Positions 1 through 7,983 of a stretch of 44,402 nt of DNA are shown here, piece after piece (the stretch's first letter is position 1; each line of letters starts with the position of its first letter). A program made the translations under genes and the position numbers. The notes below the pieces were generated by a model. That model searched no databases. It saw nothing but the letters and a program-made list of their open reading frames with translations, and had not been told where the DNA came from. This DNA is from Myroides albus. GTDB lineage: Bacteria; Bacteroidota; Bacteroidia; Flavobacteriales; Flavobacteriaceae. The stretch covers positions 213 to 44,614 of the forward strand of contig NZ_WMJX01000024.1 of assembly GCF_009711045.1 (NCBI RefSeq), in the 5' to 3' direction.

Positions 1-145
1 CGAGCAAGGAATCGACAAGAGTAGATTAACTGGCAAAGGATATGGAGAGAGTCAGTTGATAAATAAATGTAGCAACGGAGTACCGTGCTCGATTGAGGAA
101 CACCAACTCAATAGAAGAAGTGAATTTATTGTAATAGAATTATAA
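1..145 (+). CDS. OmpA-family protein, C-terminal end (partial)
   Basis: Reading from base 2, the first 47 codons are open and end at TAA 143-145. The peptide carries the end of an OmpA/MotB peptidoglycan-binding domain: GIDKSRLTGKGYGES, two Cys separated by five residues (KCSNGVPCS), then the family-typical HQLNRRSEF ending. In the family, the NRR segment lies at the end of the domain that binds diaminopimelate-containing peptidoglycan in the periplasm. The N-terminal part lies outside the window, so the full architecture (PD40 repeats, barrel or lipoprotein) is unknown. A strong terminator follows about 90 bases downstream. Confidence 0.85.
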   Translation, partial: EQGIDKSRLTGKGYGESQLINKCSNGVPCSIEEHQLNRRSEFIVIEL

Positions 146-154
146 TAGAAACAA

Positions 155-179
155 GTGTGCTGTGCACAAACAACAAAAC
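155..179 (+). repeat. Short direct repeat, copy 1 (OmpA 3' flank)
   Basis: A GTGCTGTGCACAAACAACAAA-type segment shortly after the OmpA stop. A 15-base core (163-177) is identical to 595-609, and flanking bases also match loosely. Both copies lie upstream of a Rho-independent terminator. Function unknown. Confidence 0.6.
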
Positions 180-234
180 AATTTTTTTTCGACCATCCTG
201 CTGTAGGATACAAAACTAACAGCACTTAGCCTTG

Positions 235-263
235 AAAAGCCTTCCCATTTGGGAGGGCTTTTC
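235..263 (+). terminator. Rho-independent terminator of the OmpA-family gene
   Basis: Twelve-base arms (235-246 and 251-262) pair around a 4-base loop, with one G:U pair. The A-rich left and T-rich right ends make it usable on either strand; on the plus strand it closes the OmpA-family transcript. Confidence 0.8.
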
Positions 264-481
264 TTATATAATGTTTCTAGTTGTATGAGTGTAATTATTA
301 TCTGTTTTGCAGAAGTATTACATTGACTGATGATACTAGTTTGTTGTTATGAATTTTATCAAGTGAATTCGCTTTATATCTTTAAAAAGTAAAGAGAGGT
401 TTATATTTAAGTTATTGTATATATATTTTAGGAGCTATTTAATGTAACTTACTTAATATTAAATAAAATTACTGCATAAAA

Positions 482-489
482 TAATTTTG
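482..489 (+). promoter_or_regulatory. TAnnTTTG -7 box of a possible small transcript
   Basis: TAATTTTG matches the Bacteroidota -7 consensus, but no good TTTG -33 element is found at the right distance. It would drive a transcript ending at the 629-667 terminator. Confidence 0.3.
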
Positions 490-586
490 GCATGATTAAT
501 GTAGAAGAGGACATGCAACAAAAACAAAACAATAGATTAACTATAGCGTAAACAAATGACTTTACAAGTAGTTAGAAACTATACAA

Positions 587-610
587 AAGTGCTTTGCACA
601 AACAACAAAC
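587..610 (+). repeat. Short direct repeat, copy 2
   Basis: GTGCTTTGCACAAACAACAAAC-type segment matching 155-179, with 15 identical bases at 595-609. It sits 19 bases before a terminator, as copy 1 sits before its own. This parallel position suggests a duplicated gene end. Confidence 0.55.
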
Positions 611-628
611 CCAAATTCTCTTAAACTC

Positions 629-667
629 ATAAAGGCTATCTGTTTACAGATAGCCTTTATTTTTTTA
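629..667 (+). terminator. Strong Rho-independent terminator, orphan
   Basis: Perfect 15-base arms (629-643 and 646-660) with a 2-base loop, followed by a T run. No recognised gene precedes it on the plus strand, so it implies a short transcript in 264-628 or a deleted gene. Confidence 0.85.
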
Positions 668-904
668 CTCACTTAAGAATATTTTTGATTTATTTGGACT
701 AATTATATTTTTAAATTATTGTTAAACTATAATCATTAGAAAAAGAATAAGTCGTTTTTTATCTAAAATTCACTGCTATATTACTTGTTATTAAAGCTTT
801 TTTATAGAATAAAACATACTGAAGTAAAGTGTCATCGTAATTATATTGTTTTTATTAAATCTAAATTAATCTTATTTTAGCAAAAAATTTATACTTAAAA
901 CACA

Positions 905-1936
905 ATGAAAAAAACACTTTTAATTTTAAGCTTATTTACTTTATCTTTTTTTGGAACAGCTTGTTCTAGTGACGATAACTCTTCAAAAGATACAGAGCAG
1001 GTAGTTAAACCAGACCCCGGTAAACAGGAGAATCTCCTTGTTGGAACATGGCAAATTAAAACTATTCACTTCACAAAATTTGTCGAAGAAGGTATACCAG
1101 CAAGTGATGCTTGTATGATAGAAGGTCTTACAGGTTATGAGTTTAAGAAAGATAAGACATTTGTATTTTTAGCAGGTGAGAACAGTGCATTTGACCCTTC
1201 TGCTAAAAAATACTGGGAATGGTCAGCAAACGAGAATAGTTTTGAAATTAAGCAATTAAATATCGCAATGCCTCCCTATAACTTTGGGTTAACGACATTG
1301 GATTTAAAAGTGGAGAAAAGTGGAGATACTCATACCATGAGCTTTAAAGCTGAGCTGGCAAATGGTTCTCAAGCTGATTTTGTCTTAGAGAAAACAAAGG
1401 TAGATCCGAGTATCGCTTCAAAAATAACACTACCAAATGGAGATGTGTTTTCATGTGGGTTGTTTAGCGATCCAGTTATTAAAAAGTCTGATCTATTAAA
1501 TTCAACATGGGTATTAGAGAAAGGACAAGAAGTATTCAAACAAACTTTCGACACAAGTATTGAGGTTACTCAATCAGATAGAGCAAAATCTGTTTTAGTG
1601 TACTCGTTCTTACAAGCAGATAAGAGTTTATTCAAGTACACTTTTCCAATGGGAGTAATTTCTGCAAAAGAAGATACTTGGACTTGGGATGATAAACAAA
1701 AATCCTTTAAAACAGCTTATCATACAGAGAATAGCTTTGCAAAAAGTGATATGCGATTCACTGTACTTGTAAAGAAGATTTCGGATTCAAAACTTGAGTT
1801 TACTTTCACAGACGACAAGGGTACAAATCTAAAGAGAACCTTTGTTAAGTATGATACATTTATCTCTACAACTGATCAGCTTGACGGTATCAATGAAGTT
1901 TTAAATGAGATAGTAGCTGCAGGAGAGAAGAAATAA
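905..1936 (+). CDS. Two-domain lipocalin-like surface lipoprotein
   Basis: A 343-residue lipoprotein. The signal peptide ends in a lipobox with acylated Cys20, followed by SSDD, an acidic stretch like those that send Bacteroidota lipoproteins to the cell surface. Two similar halves follow. Residues about 45-165 begin LLVGTWQI and contain KYWEW and PPYNFGLT; residues about 195-325 begin LLNSTWVL and contain DTWTWDD. The GTW opening and strand-rich pattern resemble small lipocalin-like lipoproteins. The next gene encodes a protein with one copy of the first half. As first gene of an operon with a TonB receptor, it may bind the receptor's ligand outside the cell. The substrate is not recognisable; the fold assignment is inference. 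Confidence 0.7.
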   Translation: MKKTLLILSLFTLSFFGTACSSDDNSSKDTEQVVKPDPGKQENLLVGTWQIKTIHFTKFVEEGIPASDACMIEGLTGYEFKKDKTFVFLAGENSAFDPSAKKYWEWSANENSFEIKQLNIAMPPYNFGLTTLDLKVEKSGDTHTMSFKAELANGSQADFVLEKTKVDPSIASKITLPNGDVFSCGLFSDPVIKKSDLLNSTWVLEKGQEVFKQTFDTSIEVTQSDRAKSVLVYSFLQADKSLFKYTFPMGVISAKEDTWTWDDKQKSFKTAYHTENSFAKSDMRFTVLVKKISDSKLEFTFTDDKGTNLKRTFVKYDTFISTTDQLDGINEVLNEIVAAGEKK

Positions 1937-1961
1937 CAATATATAAGTTAGGGAAGAGAAT

Positions 1962-2483
1962 ATGAATATATTCAAACAATGGGTAATGGCATTGATGCTG
2001 ATTGTATCAGTGCCATTTTTTAAAGCAAGTGCAAGTGAAGTAATTAGTAATAATATACTACAAGGCCAGTGGAGAGTAAGTAAAGTAAACTTTCATAGTT
2101 CTCCTGCCGATAAACAGAATAAGTTTACAAGTTATCATATGCAACAGGGTATTGTTCGCTATGATTTTAAAGCCAATAATGAGTTTAGCTTTGTTGTTCC
2201 CAATAAGAAGAACAATAGACCGGAGGATGGAAGATACTGGCTCTGGAATAAAGAAGGACATGATGGTTTCTCTATCAATCAAATCTCGTTAAATAGTCCC
2301 CCATTTAACTTTGGTTTGACAGCTAAGATAACACAGGTGGATTCTTATAATACTTATAGCGTAATTACCTTAGAGGTCGTGTTTCATGCCGATCAGCAAA
2401 CCGCTACTGTGACACTGACAAACTTAAATGATGTTAATTGGGATAATCCACCAATGATTTATGTAAATAATATTGCATTATGA
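1962..2483 (+). CDS. Secreted single-domain paralogue of the upstream lipoprotein
   Basis: A 173-residue protein with a signal peptide (hydrophobic core to about residue 22, likely cleavage after ASA) and no lipobox Cys, so probably periplasmic or released. The body begins ILQGQWRV and contains RYWLWNKEG, FSINQISL and PPFNFGLT, matching the first half of the upstream lipoprotein motif by motif. The two genes therefore arose by duplication, with one copy later losing or gaining a domain and the lipid anchor. The stop overlaps the start of the TonB receptor by four bases (ATGA), so translation of the two is probably coupled. Function unknown; ligand binding for the receptor is the simplest reading. 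Confidence 0.7.
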   Translation: MNIFKQWVMALMLIVSVPFFKASASEVISNNILQGQWRVSKVNFHSSPADKQNKFTSYHMQQGIVRYDFKANNEFSFVVPNKKNNRPEDGRYWLWNKEGHDGFSINQISLNSPPFNFGLTAKITQVDSYNTYSVITLEVVFHADQQTATVTLTNLNDVNWDNPPMIYVNNIAL

Positions 2484-4867
2484 AATGGCAGCTTACTCTT
2501 TTTCTTATCCTTTTTCCTTGTTTAGGCTACTCTCAAGTAATTGATCAACTTCAGGGACAGGTTGTAGATGGGTTAAATCAAACGGTAGCTAATGCAACTG
2601 TTTATCTGTTAGAAGCAGATAAACAAGAAAAGACAGATGCTCAAGGTAGGTTTTCTTTTGATGTTGTAATTAAGGGAAATTATACATTATTGGTAGAGGT
2701 TAGTAACCCTTTACAAGAAGGGATGATTCATCTTAGTAAAGATGCCGATTGGAAGAATGTGTCGATAAAGGTCAAGCCAAAGGATCGTTTATTAGATAAT
2801 ATTACAATTCAAGCAAAGAGCAAAAGCGAAAGATTGCAGCATGCTGCGATTAAATCTGATATTGTTCAGGTACAAACAAGTGCCATTAAATCTGCTTCTA
2901 TAGAGGAGCTTATCAGTAGTACTCCAGGAGTGAAGGTTAGAAGTATAGGAGGGCTTGGGGCAAATAGCAATATAATAGTGGGCGGATTTACAGGTAATGC
3001 CGTTCGTTTTTTAGTAGATGACATTCCTATGGATTACCTCGGGAGTAGCTATGGTATTAACAAAGTTCCAACCAATATGTTGGAGCGAGTAGAAGTGTAT
3101 AAAGGAGTACTGCCCTCCAAAATTGGAATTGATGCTTTAGGCAGCGCTATAAATCTTGTTACTTTAGAAAAAAAAGAAACTGCAGCCACAGTTTCCTATG
3201 AGACAGGATCTTATAACACGCATATAGGTTCTGTTAATGCAAGTGTTTTATTGTCACCGAATTGGAGTTTGGGAACCAATAGTTTTTACAATTATTCCGA
3301 CAATAATTTTAAAGTAAATAACTTGCCTTATCTAGAGGAGAAAACAGGTAATACAACCTATATTAAAGCAAAGCTGTTTCACAATTCCTTTGAACAAGCA
3401 AACATGCAGTTTTACCTTCAAGGAAATGATTTTTCTTGGGCTGATAAAATCTCATTTAGTGTTCATTCTTATGAGTTGTCAAAAGATATTCAAAATGATG
3501 CTTATTCCAGAGCAAGAGCTTTTGGTAAGGCTTATAGGAAAGAAAAAGGGCGCTTTATACCAAGTTTAACTTATAAAAAGGCATTCTTAAATCATCGTTT
3601 GCAATGGAGCCAGTTTCTAGTTTATAGTAAGATAGATTATGAGCTATTTGACAAGACAAAGAACGTTTATTACGATTGGAAAGGTAATGCACATCAAACG
3701 GTATCTTCCTCTGAGATGGGAAATTTGGTCATCAAAGATGGTTATTTAAAAAATACTCAAAGCCAGTTTACCACAAGAGGTAATTTAAGTTATTTATTAA
3801 GTGATTATGTGTTGATTGAAAACAATACAGTCTTTAGTCACTATAATACAAAATCTACCTTAGATGAGCTTAATTCAAGTGGTACAAACTATCAAAAGTT
3901 AGTGAGCAGTTTTGCCATTGACTTTACTTTATTTGAGAGTCGCGTTTTTTTAAATACACAAGTCAAATTCTTGCATGGACACTTAAAGGCTAAATACAAT
4001 GCTAGTGATAATCCCCATGAGCTGTTGGTTAAAGAAAAGACTGTGAGTAAAACGGGAATGAGTTTCTCCCAAGCTGTAAAGTATCAAATAGATAAGCAAA
4101 ATTACATTCGTTTTTCTTACGAGAATACTTATAGGTTACCTGATAAGGAAGAATTCTTTGGTGATAATAATTTTGTTATTTCTAATTATGATTTGAATCC
4201 AGAGAAGAGTTATAACCTAAACTTGGGTTATACTTTCACAAATAAAAAGTTAGCTGCTCAAGTGAATACTTATTATCGAAAGACTACAGATTTAATTCGA
4301 TTAAAAGATATTAATCAATATCAAGCTGTCTTTCTAAATTTAGATAAAGTAAAGGGATTCGGTGTAGAGGTGGATGTAAACTATAAGCCTATTAAGCACT
4401 TGGCTTTCTCGGCAAATTTAACTTGGAATGACTTTCGTTTAGAGTCAAGTAAAGACAATTTGTTAAATACCCAACACTATAAAAAAGCCAGGATAGCTAA
4501 TATGCCTTTTTACTATACAAACTTTAGTGTATCGTATAATTTTAAAGACGTCTTATTAATTGATAGCGACTTGAGTTTATATTGGAACTACTCCTATGTA
4601 CATCAGTACTATTTGGATTTTATAGAAAAGCAATTTGAACCTAATGGCCTTTTGGGCTTGTGGGGAGATTCTAAGATTAATACGAGTCGAATTATACCTG
4701 TGCAACATTTAAACAATCTTGGTATTGTTTATCAAAAGCATATTGGTAGACATCAAGTAGCTGTAGCGGCAGAGGTAAAGAACTTATTTAACCATGAGAT
4801 TTACAATGAATTTAAAATGCAAAATCCCGGTCGTAACTATAGAGTGAAATTGACTTATAGTTTTTAA
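2480..4867 (+). CDS. TonB-dependent outer-membrane receptor
   Basis: A 795-residue TonB-dependent receptor with a signal peptide (to GYS, about residue 18). A carboxypeptidase-regulatory-like beta domain follows at about 23-105 (GQVVDGLNQTVANATVYLL, DAQGRFSF). The plug is at about 125-235, with SIEELISSTPGVKVR, VGGFTGNAVRFLVDD and LERVEVYKGVLPSKIG. The 22-strand barrel ends in NYRVKLTYSF, with the terminal aromatic residue expected for outer-membrane insertion. The short length and GGF..NAVRF.VD plug resemble siderophore, vitamin or metal receptors rather than the longer SusC type. It is co-transcribed with two paralogous binding proteins upstream and a DUF4374-like lipoprotein downstream. 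Substrate unknown. Confidence 0.9.
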   Translation: MKWQLTLFLILFPCLGYSQVIDQLQGQVVDGLNQTVANATVYLLEADKQEKTDAQGRFSFDVVIKGNYTLLVEVSNPLQEGMIHLSKDADWKNVSIKVKPKDRLLDNITIQAKSKSERLQHAAIKSDIVQVQTSAIKSASIEELISSTPGVKVRSIGGLGANSNIIVGGFTGNAVRFLVDDIPMDYLGSSYGINKVPTNMLERVEVYKGVLPSKIGIDALGSAINLVTLEKKETAATVSYETGSYNTHIGSVNASVLLSPNWSLGTNSFYNYSDNNFKVNNLPYLEEKTGNTTYIKAKLFHNSFEQANMQFYLQGNDFSWADKISFSVHSYELSKDIQNDAYSRARAFGKAYRKEKGRFIPSLTYKKAFLNHRLQWSQFLVYSKIDYELFDKTKNVYYDWKGNAHQTVSSSEMGNLVIKDGYLKNTQSQFTTRGNLSYLLSDYVLIENNTVFSHYNTKSTLDELNSSGTNYQKLVSSFAIDFTLFESRVFLNTQVKFLHGHLKAKYNASDNPHELLVKEKTVSKTGMSFSQAVKYQIDKQNYIRFSYENTYRLPDKEEFFGDNNFVISNYDLNPEKSYNLNLGYTFTNKKLAAQVNTYYRKTTDLIRLKDINQYQAVFLNLDKVKGFGVEVDVNYKPIKHLAFSANLTWNDFRLESSKDNLLNTQHYKKARIANMPFYYTNFSVSYNFKDVLLIDSDLSLYWNYSYVHQYYLDFIEKQFEPNGLLGLWGDSKINTSRIIPVQHLNNLGIVYQKHIGRHQVAVAAEVKNLFNHEIYNEFKMQNPGRNYRVKLTYSF

Positions 4868-4886
4868 ATATTTATATAAAAGCGAT

Positions 4887-6281
4887 ATGATACAATTTGT
4901 AAAAGGTCAAAAAACAATTGAAGTAGTGAAAAAGACAATAGAATTTTATGCGAGTTTTACTCGATATATGATGGTGGTTCTCTTTGTTGGGTTATTCAGT
5001 TCGTGTACAATTAATAACCTCAAGGAAGAAAGTAGCGATGCTAAGTTGAATTACGATAGCTTTAACTATGTCTTGGCTACTGAAGATGCATCAACTCCTG
5101 ATATTACAAGATTCTTTTCTTTCACTTTATCCGAGATTGACAATAAACGAAATTATGACCTGATTAAGGACAATAGTATATTTACCAATTCAGACCCTTC
5201 GACATCTTCTGGCCATGTGTTTTACAAGGATTATATCTTTAGTATGGCTAAGGATAAAAAAGGATATTCTTCAACACCTGGGCTTTATAAACTCAAACTA
5301 AATAGTAGTAACCGCTTGTATATAGACAAAGAGATTAGTATTAACAAAGACAATTTATTTCCCTCGCGTAAGTTGTGTGTAGTGGATCAAAATACTGGTT
5401 TTTTCTACAATGAAGGTATTGCACCTCAGACTATTCAGCGATTTAACCCAACAAGTATGCAACTTGAAGGTAAAATTGATCTAAAGCCATTTATACAAAA
5501 GTTTAGACCAGAGGCTAAATGGGTAGATGAATCTGGGAATAACCTTGTTCGCACAGGTTCATTAGTTTTGGATCACAAACAAGGAAAGCTCTTTATTAGT
5601 GTGGTGTTCTTAGAAAAGGCAAGTTTTAACTTAATTAGCGAGAAGGAGAACAGCTTCTACCTAGCTGTGGTTGATATAGCTACAATGCGATTTGAAAAGT
5701 TTATTGCTTATGACAAGGCCAAAACAGTTAGCTTCTTTGTGTCAGAGAATCAGTCAACAACTAAAGACCAGCAGGGTAACTTATATTTTGCCTCTTGGGG
5801 GTGGAATCAGTTTTATTCCCATTTTCCTTCTCAAGTCTTTAGGATTAAAGAGTCAGAAACAGACTTTGACAAAGAATTTATTGTGGATATAGAAAAGCAT
5901 TTTGGAACGCAGCATATCGTACAGTCAATTCTTTCCTATAACAACAAGCTTTATTTACATATCTCTCAAGGAGTTTATCGCTTTGATTCAAGTGAGGATA
6001 GTGCAACCAAGTTTAGCTTGCAAATGGGTTATTACGAGGTAGATCCCAAATCGCCAGATCAATTCAAAAAACTGGATATTCCTTTATCAAACCCTTCTTC
6101 GCGAATGAATGTATTTACAGTGGTAGATGATAAATTATTTGTCTGCGTACCTAATTCAGATCCCTTAAAGTTCAATGGGGTGTATAGTGTAGATAGAAAT
6201 GGACAGGTTAAGAAGGTCTTGCAAATTGCCAATAAGTATAAGCCAACAAGATTTTATAAGTTAGATCCTTATGGTCAGTAA
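4887..6281 (+). CDS. DUF4374-like beta-propeller lipoprotein
   Basis: A 464-residue protein starting 19 bases after the TonB receptor. A lipobox at LFSSC (Cys40) indicates a lipoprotein. The first 27 residues are an unusually long charged extension, so the true start may be the ATG at 4968 (RYM-MVVLFVG), which gives a normal signal peptide. The rest has repeated strand-turn-strand units with YVLATED, GLYKLKLN, GFFYNEG, LYLHISQGVYRF and LFVCVPNSD, the pattern of DUF4374-type propellers that accompany TonB receptors. In the family the exact role is not settled; a surface accessory to ligand capture or signalling is an inference. A terminator-like hairpin follows the gene and ends the operon. 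Confidence 0.65.
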   Translation: MIQFVKGQKTIEVVKKTIEFYASFTRYMMVVLFVGLFSSCTINNLKEESSDAKLNYDSFNYVLATEDASTPDITRFFSFTLSEIDNKRNYDLIKDNSIFTNSDPSTSSGHVFYKDYIFSMAKDKKGYSSTPGLYKLKLNSSNRLYIDKEISINKDNLFPSRKLCVVDQNTGFFYNEGIAPQTIQRFNPTSMQLEGKIDLKPFIQKFRPEAKWVDESGNNLVRTGSLVLDHKQGKLFISVVFLEKASFNLISEKENSFYLAVVDIATMRFEKFIAYDKAKTVSFFVSENQSTTKDQQGNLYFASWGWNQFYSHFPSQVFRIKESETDFDKEFIVDIEKHFGTQHIVQSILSYNNKLYLHISQGVYRFDSSEDSATKFSLQMGYYEVDPKSPDQFKKLDIPLSNPSSRMNVFTVVDDKLFVCVPNSDPLKFNGVYSVDRNGQVKKVLQIANKYKPTRFYKLDPYGQ

Positions 6282-6325
6282 ATAACAGAATAATATATCT
6301 TAAGTTAATTATTAATTCAATCCTG

Positions 6326-6367
6326 AAAAGGCAGTGGGTGGTAGATTTTACTCCTGCTGCTTTTTTT
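6326..6367 (+). terminator. Terminator of the TonB receptor operon
   Basis: AAAAGGCAG pairs with CTGCTTTT, extended inward by wobble and GG/CC pairs, followed by seven T. The stem contains several G:U pairs, so it is weaker than others here, but the position right after the operon supports it. Confidence 0.6.
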
Positions 6368-6389
6368 ATGGCTAAAAATATTACTCAAA

Positions 6390-6527
6390 ATGGCTTTCAA
6401 TAGCCGCGTCTTAGTTGAATTCTTTCACGTTTTAGCGGGGTTAATTGTTGTTTTAGTCGTGTTTTTATCCCATTGGGTAGAAAATTTAAAGGCGATGGAA
6501 CAACGAGAAGCTATCTTTGTAGTGTAA
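6390..6527 (+). CDS. Possible 45-residue membrane miniprotein
   Basis: An ATG ORF of 45 codons ending TAA at 6525-6527. The peptide starts MAFNSRVLVEFFHVLAG and has a single hydrophobic helix at about residues 8-27, flanked by Arg6 before it and His/Trp/Glu/Lys after it, then a charged tail ending AIFVV. This is the layout of a single-pass small membrane protein. It lies just after a terminator and has no clear promoter. A 10-base inverted repeat (6547-6589) follows it. I recognise no family; chance is possible at this length. Confidence 0.35.
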   Translation: MAFNSRVLVEFFHVLAGLIVVLVVFLSHWVENLKAMEQREAIFVV

Positions 6528-6546
6528 GTAAAACACCCATTAAAAA

Positions 6547-6589
6547 TTACAAAACAGGTTTTTAGAGTTCAAGTGATTTTGTTTTGTAA
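6547..6589. repeat. Inverted repeat after the small ORF
   Basis: Perfect 10-base arms TTACAAAACA and TGTTTTGTAA, separated by 23 bases. There is no T tract, so it is not a clear terminator. The rest of 6528-6665 shows nothing else recognisable. Confidence 0.5.
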
Positions 6590-6667
6590 AAGTACTGTAG
6601 TAATCAACAGTTCGTACTAGGTTTATATTAAGTATTAAAGGTTTGTTTATTGTGAGCAGATTACTAC

Positions 6668-6713
6668 AAAAAAAAGCTTGTAATCCCTATTTATAGGAGA
6701 TTATGAGCTTTTT
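6668..6713 (-). terminator. Terminator of the DUF3592-like gene
   Basis: Long hairpin with arms about 6671-6688 and 6696-6713, including G:U pairs; the minus-strand transcript then runs into a U tract (A run at 6668-6675 on plus). It lies directly after the stop of the minus gene at 6718. Confidence 0.75.
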
Positions 6714-6717
6714 CATT

Positions 6718-7086
6718 TTAATATCTATTCTTTGAAGTAACCCAAAAGAATAAGCCTATACTCATTGTAATAATAGAGGAGAAAGTTTCCCAATTTTTGT
6801 TCTCAGCCTCGAAGATAAATTTATCGTTATTAGAGTCTTTATACACCTTAACATTTTGACTTTGTTTAAGGTCGCTTGTAACTGTTTTAGGTAGTTGTTT
6901 GATGTATATTTTATCTTGAAATTTAAAGTGGATATTATGCTTGTCTTGATAATTTGATTCCTGCAGAATTTCCACCATAGTACTTTGACCAAAAAGAGCA
7001 ATTCTCTTTTCGTCTGTATTGTATAAAAGCATGATAATGGATAAGCAAAAGATAATAATGCCTGCTATTTTTAGTTTGTTTTTCAT
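6718..7086 (-). CDS. Two-helix membrane protein, DUF3592-like
   Basis: A 122-residue protein with a transmembrane helix at about residues 7-22, a strand-rich soluble middle of about 75 residues (TMVEILQESNYQDKHNIHF, then IYIKQLPKTV, then VKVYKDSNNDKFIF), and a second helix at about 100-116. This helix-domain-helix layout, with the middle held outside the cytoplasm, is that of DUF3592-type proteins, whose function is not established. It is a single-gene unit with its own -7 box (7119-7126) and terminator. The family assignment rests on layout only. Confidence 0.6.
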   Translation of the reverse strand: MKNKLKIAGIIIFCLSIIMLLYNTDEKRIALFGQSTMVEILQESNYQDKHNIHFKFQDKIYIKQLPKTVTSDLKQSQNVKVYKDSNNDKFIFEAENKNWETFSSIITMSIGLFFWVTSKNRY

Positions 7087-7118
7087 AATAAATCCAAAAT
7101 CGTTGTTTGATTTGTATA

Positions 7119-7126
7119 CAAATATA
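7119..7126 (-). promoter_or_regulatory. TATATTTG -7 box for the DUF3592-like gene
   Basis: On the minus strand TATATTTG matches TAnnTTTG exactly, 32 bases before the ATG. A matching TTTG -33 is not seen. Confidence 0.45.
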
Positions 7127-7261
7127 TATAAAAAGTAATTACTTTAACATAATTAAGATTAAAATAGTTTTTTATTGTTAATTCGTTGACTAATATTTTT
7201 GAAACTGATAAAAAATGTCAGTTTTAAGTATGTGTTATAAAGTCATAAAAAGTATTAAATT

Positions 7262-7293
7262 TTTGTAGGCTTGTAAAAAAAGGTCTACTTTCA
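7262..7293 (+). promoter_or_regulatory. Promoter of the ecotin gene
   Basis: TTTG at 7262-7265, a 20-base spacer, then TACTTTCA at 7286-7293, close to TAnnTTTG. It lies 37 bases before the ecotin start. Confidence 0.55.
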
Positions 7294-7330
7294 TAATGTA
7301 TTATAAATACATAAATAAAATATTAAACGT

Positions 7331-7819
7331 ATGAAAAAGATTTTATCAATTTTGATGTTGTTCGCAATAACAACCACAGGAGTTATGGCGCAGACAGTTA
7401 ACAGGTTAGATCCTTCTATTTTTCCATCTCCAGAGAAAGGATATAAACAGGTATTAATAGAGGTACCTTTTTCTAAAAATGACAATGATAAGAAGATTGA
7501 GTTTTCCGTTGGCAAGGTAATGGAAGTAGATGGTTGTAATAATTTTGGATTAGTTGGAACTTTAAAAGAAAAGAATTTAGAGGGATGGGGATATACTTAT
7601 TATTCTTTTGAATCTAAAGGTGATGTATTTTCAACTATGATGGGATGTCCGGATGCTGCTAAAAGGAATATATTTGTTAGTGGTAAATCAGAACTTGTAA
7701 GATATAACGGTAGATTACCTATTGTAGTTTATATACCTGAGGATATGGAAGTGCGTTTTAAAGTGTACAAAACCGATGGAGAAGAGTATTTTGCTAACGA
7801 AGTAAAAACCAAGAAATAA
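7331..7819 (+). CDS. eco: Ecotin, periplasmic serine protease inhibitor
   Basis: A 162-residue secreted protein with a signal peptide cleaved after VMA (residue 20). It matches the ecotin family along its length: EKGYKQVLIEVPF, GKVMEVDGCN, LEGWGYTYYSF, the reactive loop DVFSTMMGCPDA, and LPIVVYIPEDMEVRFKVY. In E. coli ecotin the scissile bond lies between the two Met of the loop and a disulfide braces the loop; here the pair is Met103-Met104 and the Cys are Cys69 and Cys106. In the family, dimeric ecotin inhibits trypsin-fold proteases from the periplasm and protects against host elastase-type enzymes. It is a single-gene unit between its own promoter and terminator. Confidence 0.93.
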   Translation: MKKILSILMLFAITTTGVMAQTVNRLDPSIFPSPEKGYKQVLIEVPFSKNDNDKKIEFSVGKVMEVDGCNNFGLVGTLKEKNLEGWGYTYYSFESKGDVFSTMMGCPDAAKRNIFVSGKSELVRYNGRLPIVVYIPEDMEVRFKVYKTDGEEYFANEVKTKK

Positions 7820-7845
7820 TTACAAATTGCCAAATTTATAAAACG

Positions 7846-7878
7846 AAAAAGGAAGATAGTTAGCTATTTTCCTTTTTT
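7846..7878 (+). terminator. Terminator of the ecotin gene
   Basis: AAAAAGGAA...ATAG pairs with CTAT...TTCCTTTTT around a 4-base loop, followed by T residues, 26 bases after the stop. Confidence 0.8.
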
Positions 7879-7927
7879 TGTGTATTATTAGTAAAAATTA
7901 AAAAGTATTAAAATATTCTAAATTAAA

Positions 7928-7961
7928 TTTTGTGACTTGTTTTATATAATTAGTATATTTA
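7928..7961 (+). promoter_or_regulatory. Promoter of the NlpE-like gene
   Basis: TTTTG at 7928-7932, a 21-base spacer and TATATTTA at 7954-7961, one base off TAnnTTTG, 22 bases before the ATG. Confidence 0.55.
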
Positions 7962-7983
7962 CTCCATAAAATTAAACACGATT

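Larger units (their letters stand above)
264..904. other. Gene-poor spacer with a candidate small transcript
   Basis: No convincing gene is present in this 640-base AT-rich stretch. It holds a TAATTTTG -7-like box at 482-489, a 19-codon ORF at 492-551 (starts MINVEED, ends RLTIA), the second copy of the OmpA-flank repeat (587-610), and a very strong terminator (629-667) with no recognised gene in front of it. Either a small RNA or peptide of about 170 nt runs from about 495 to 667, or this is the remnant of a second OmpA gene tail. The bases after 667 hold only AT-rich sequence and presumably the promoter of the next operon; I could not pick that promoter with confidence. Confidence 0.4.
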
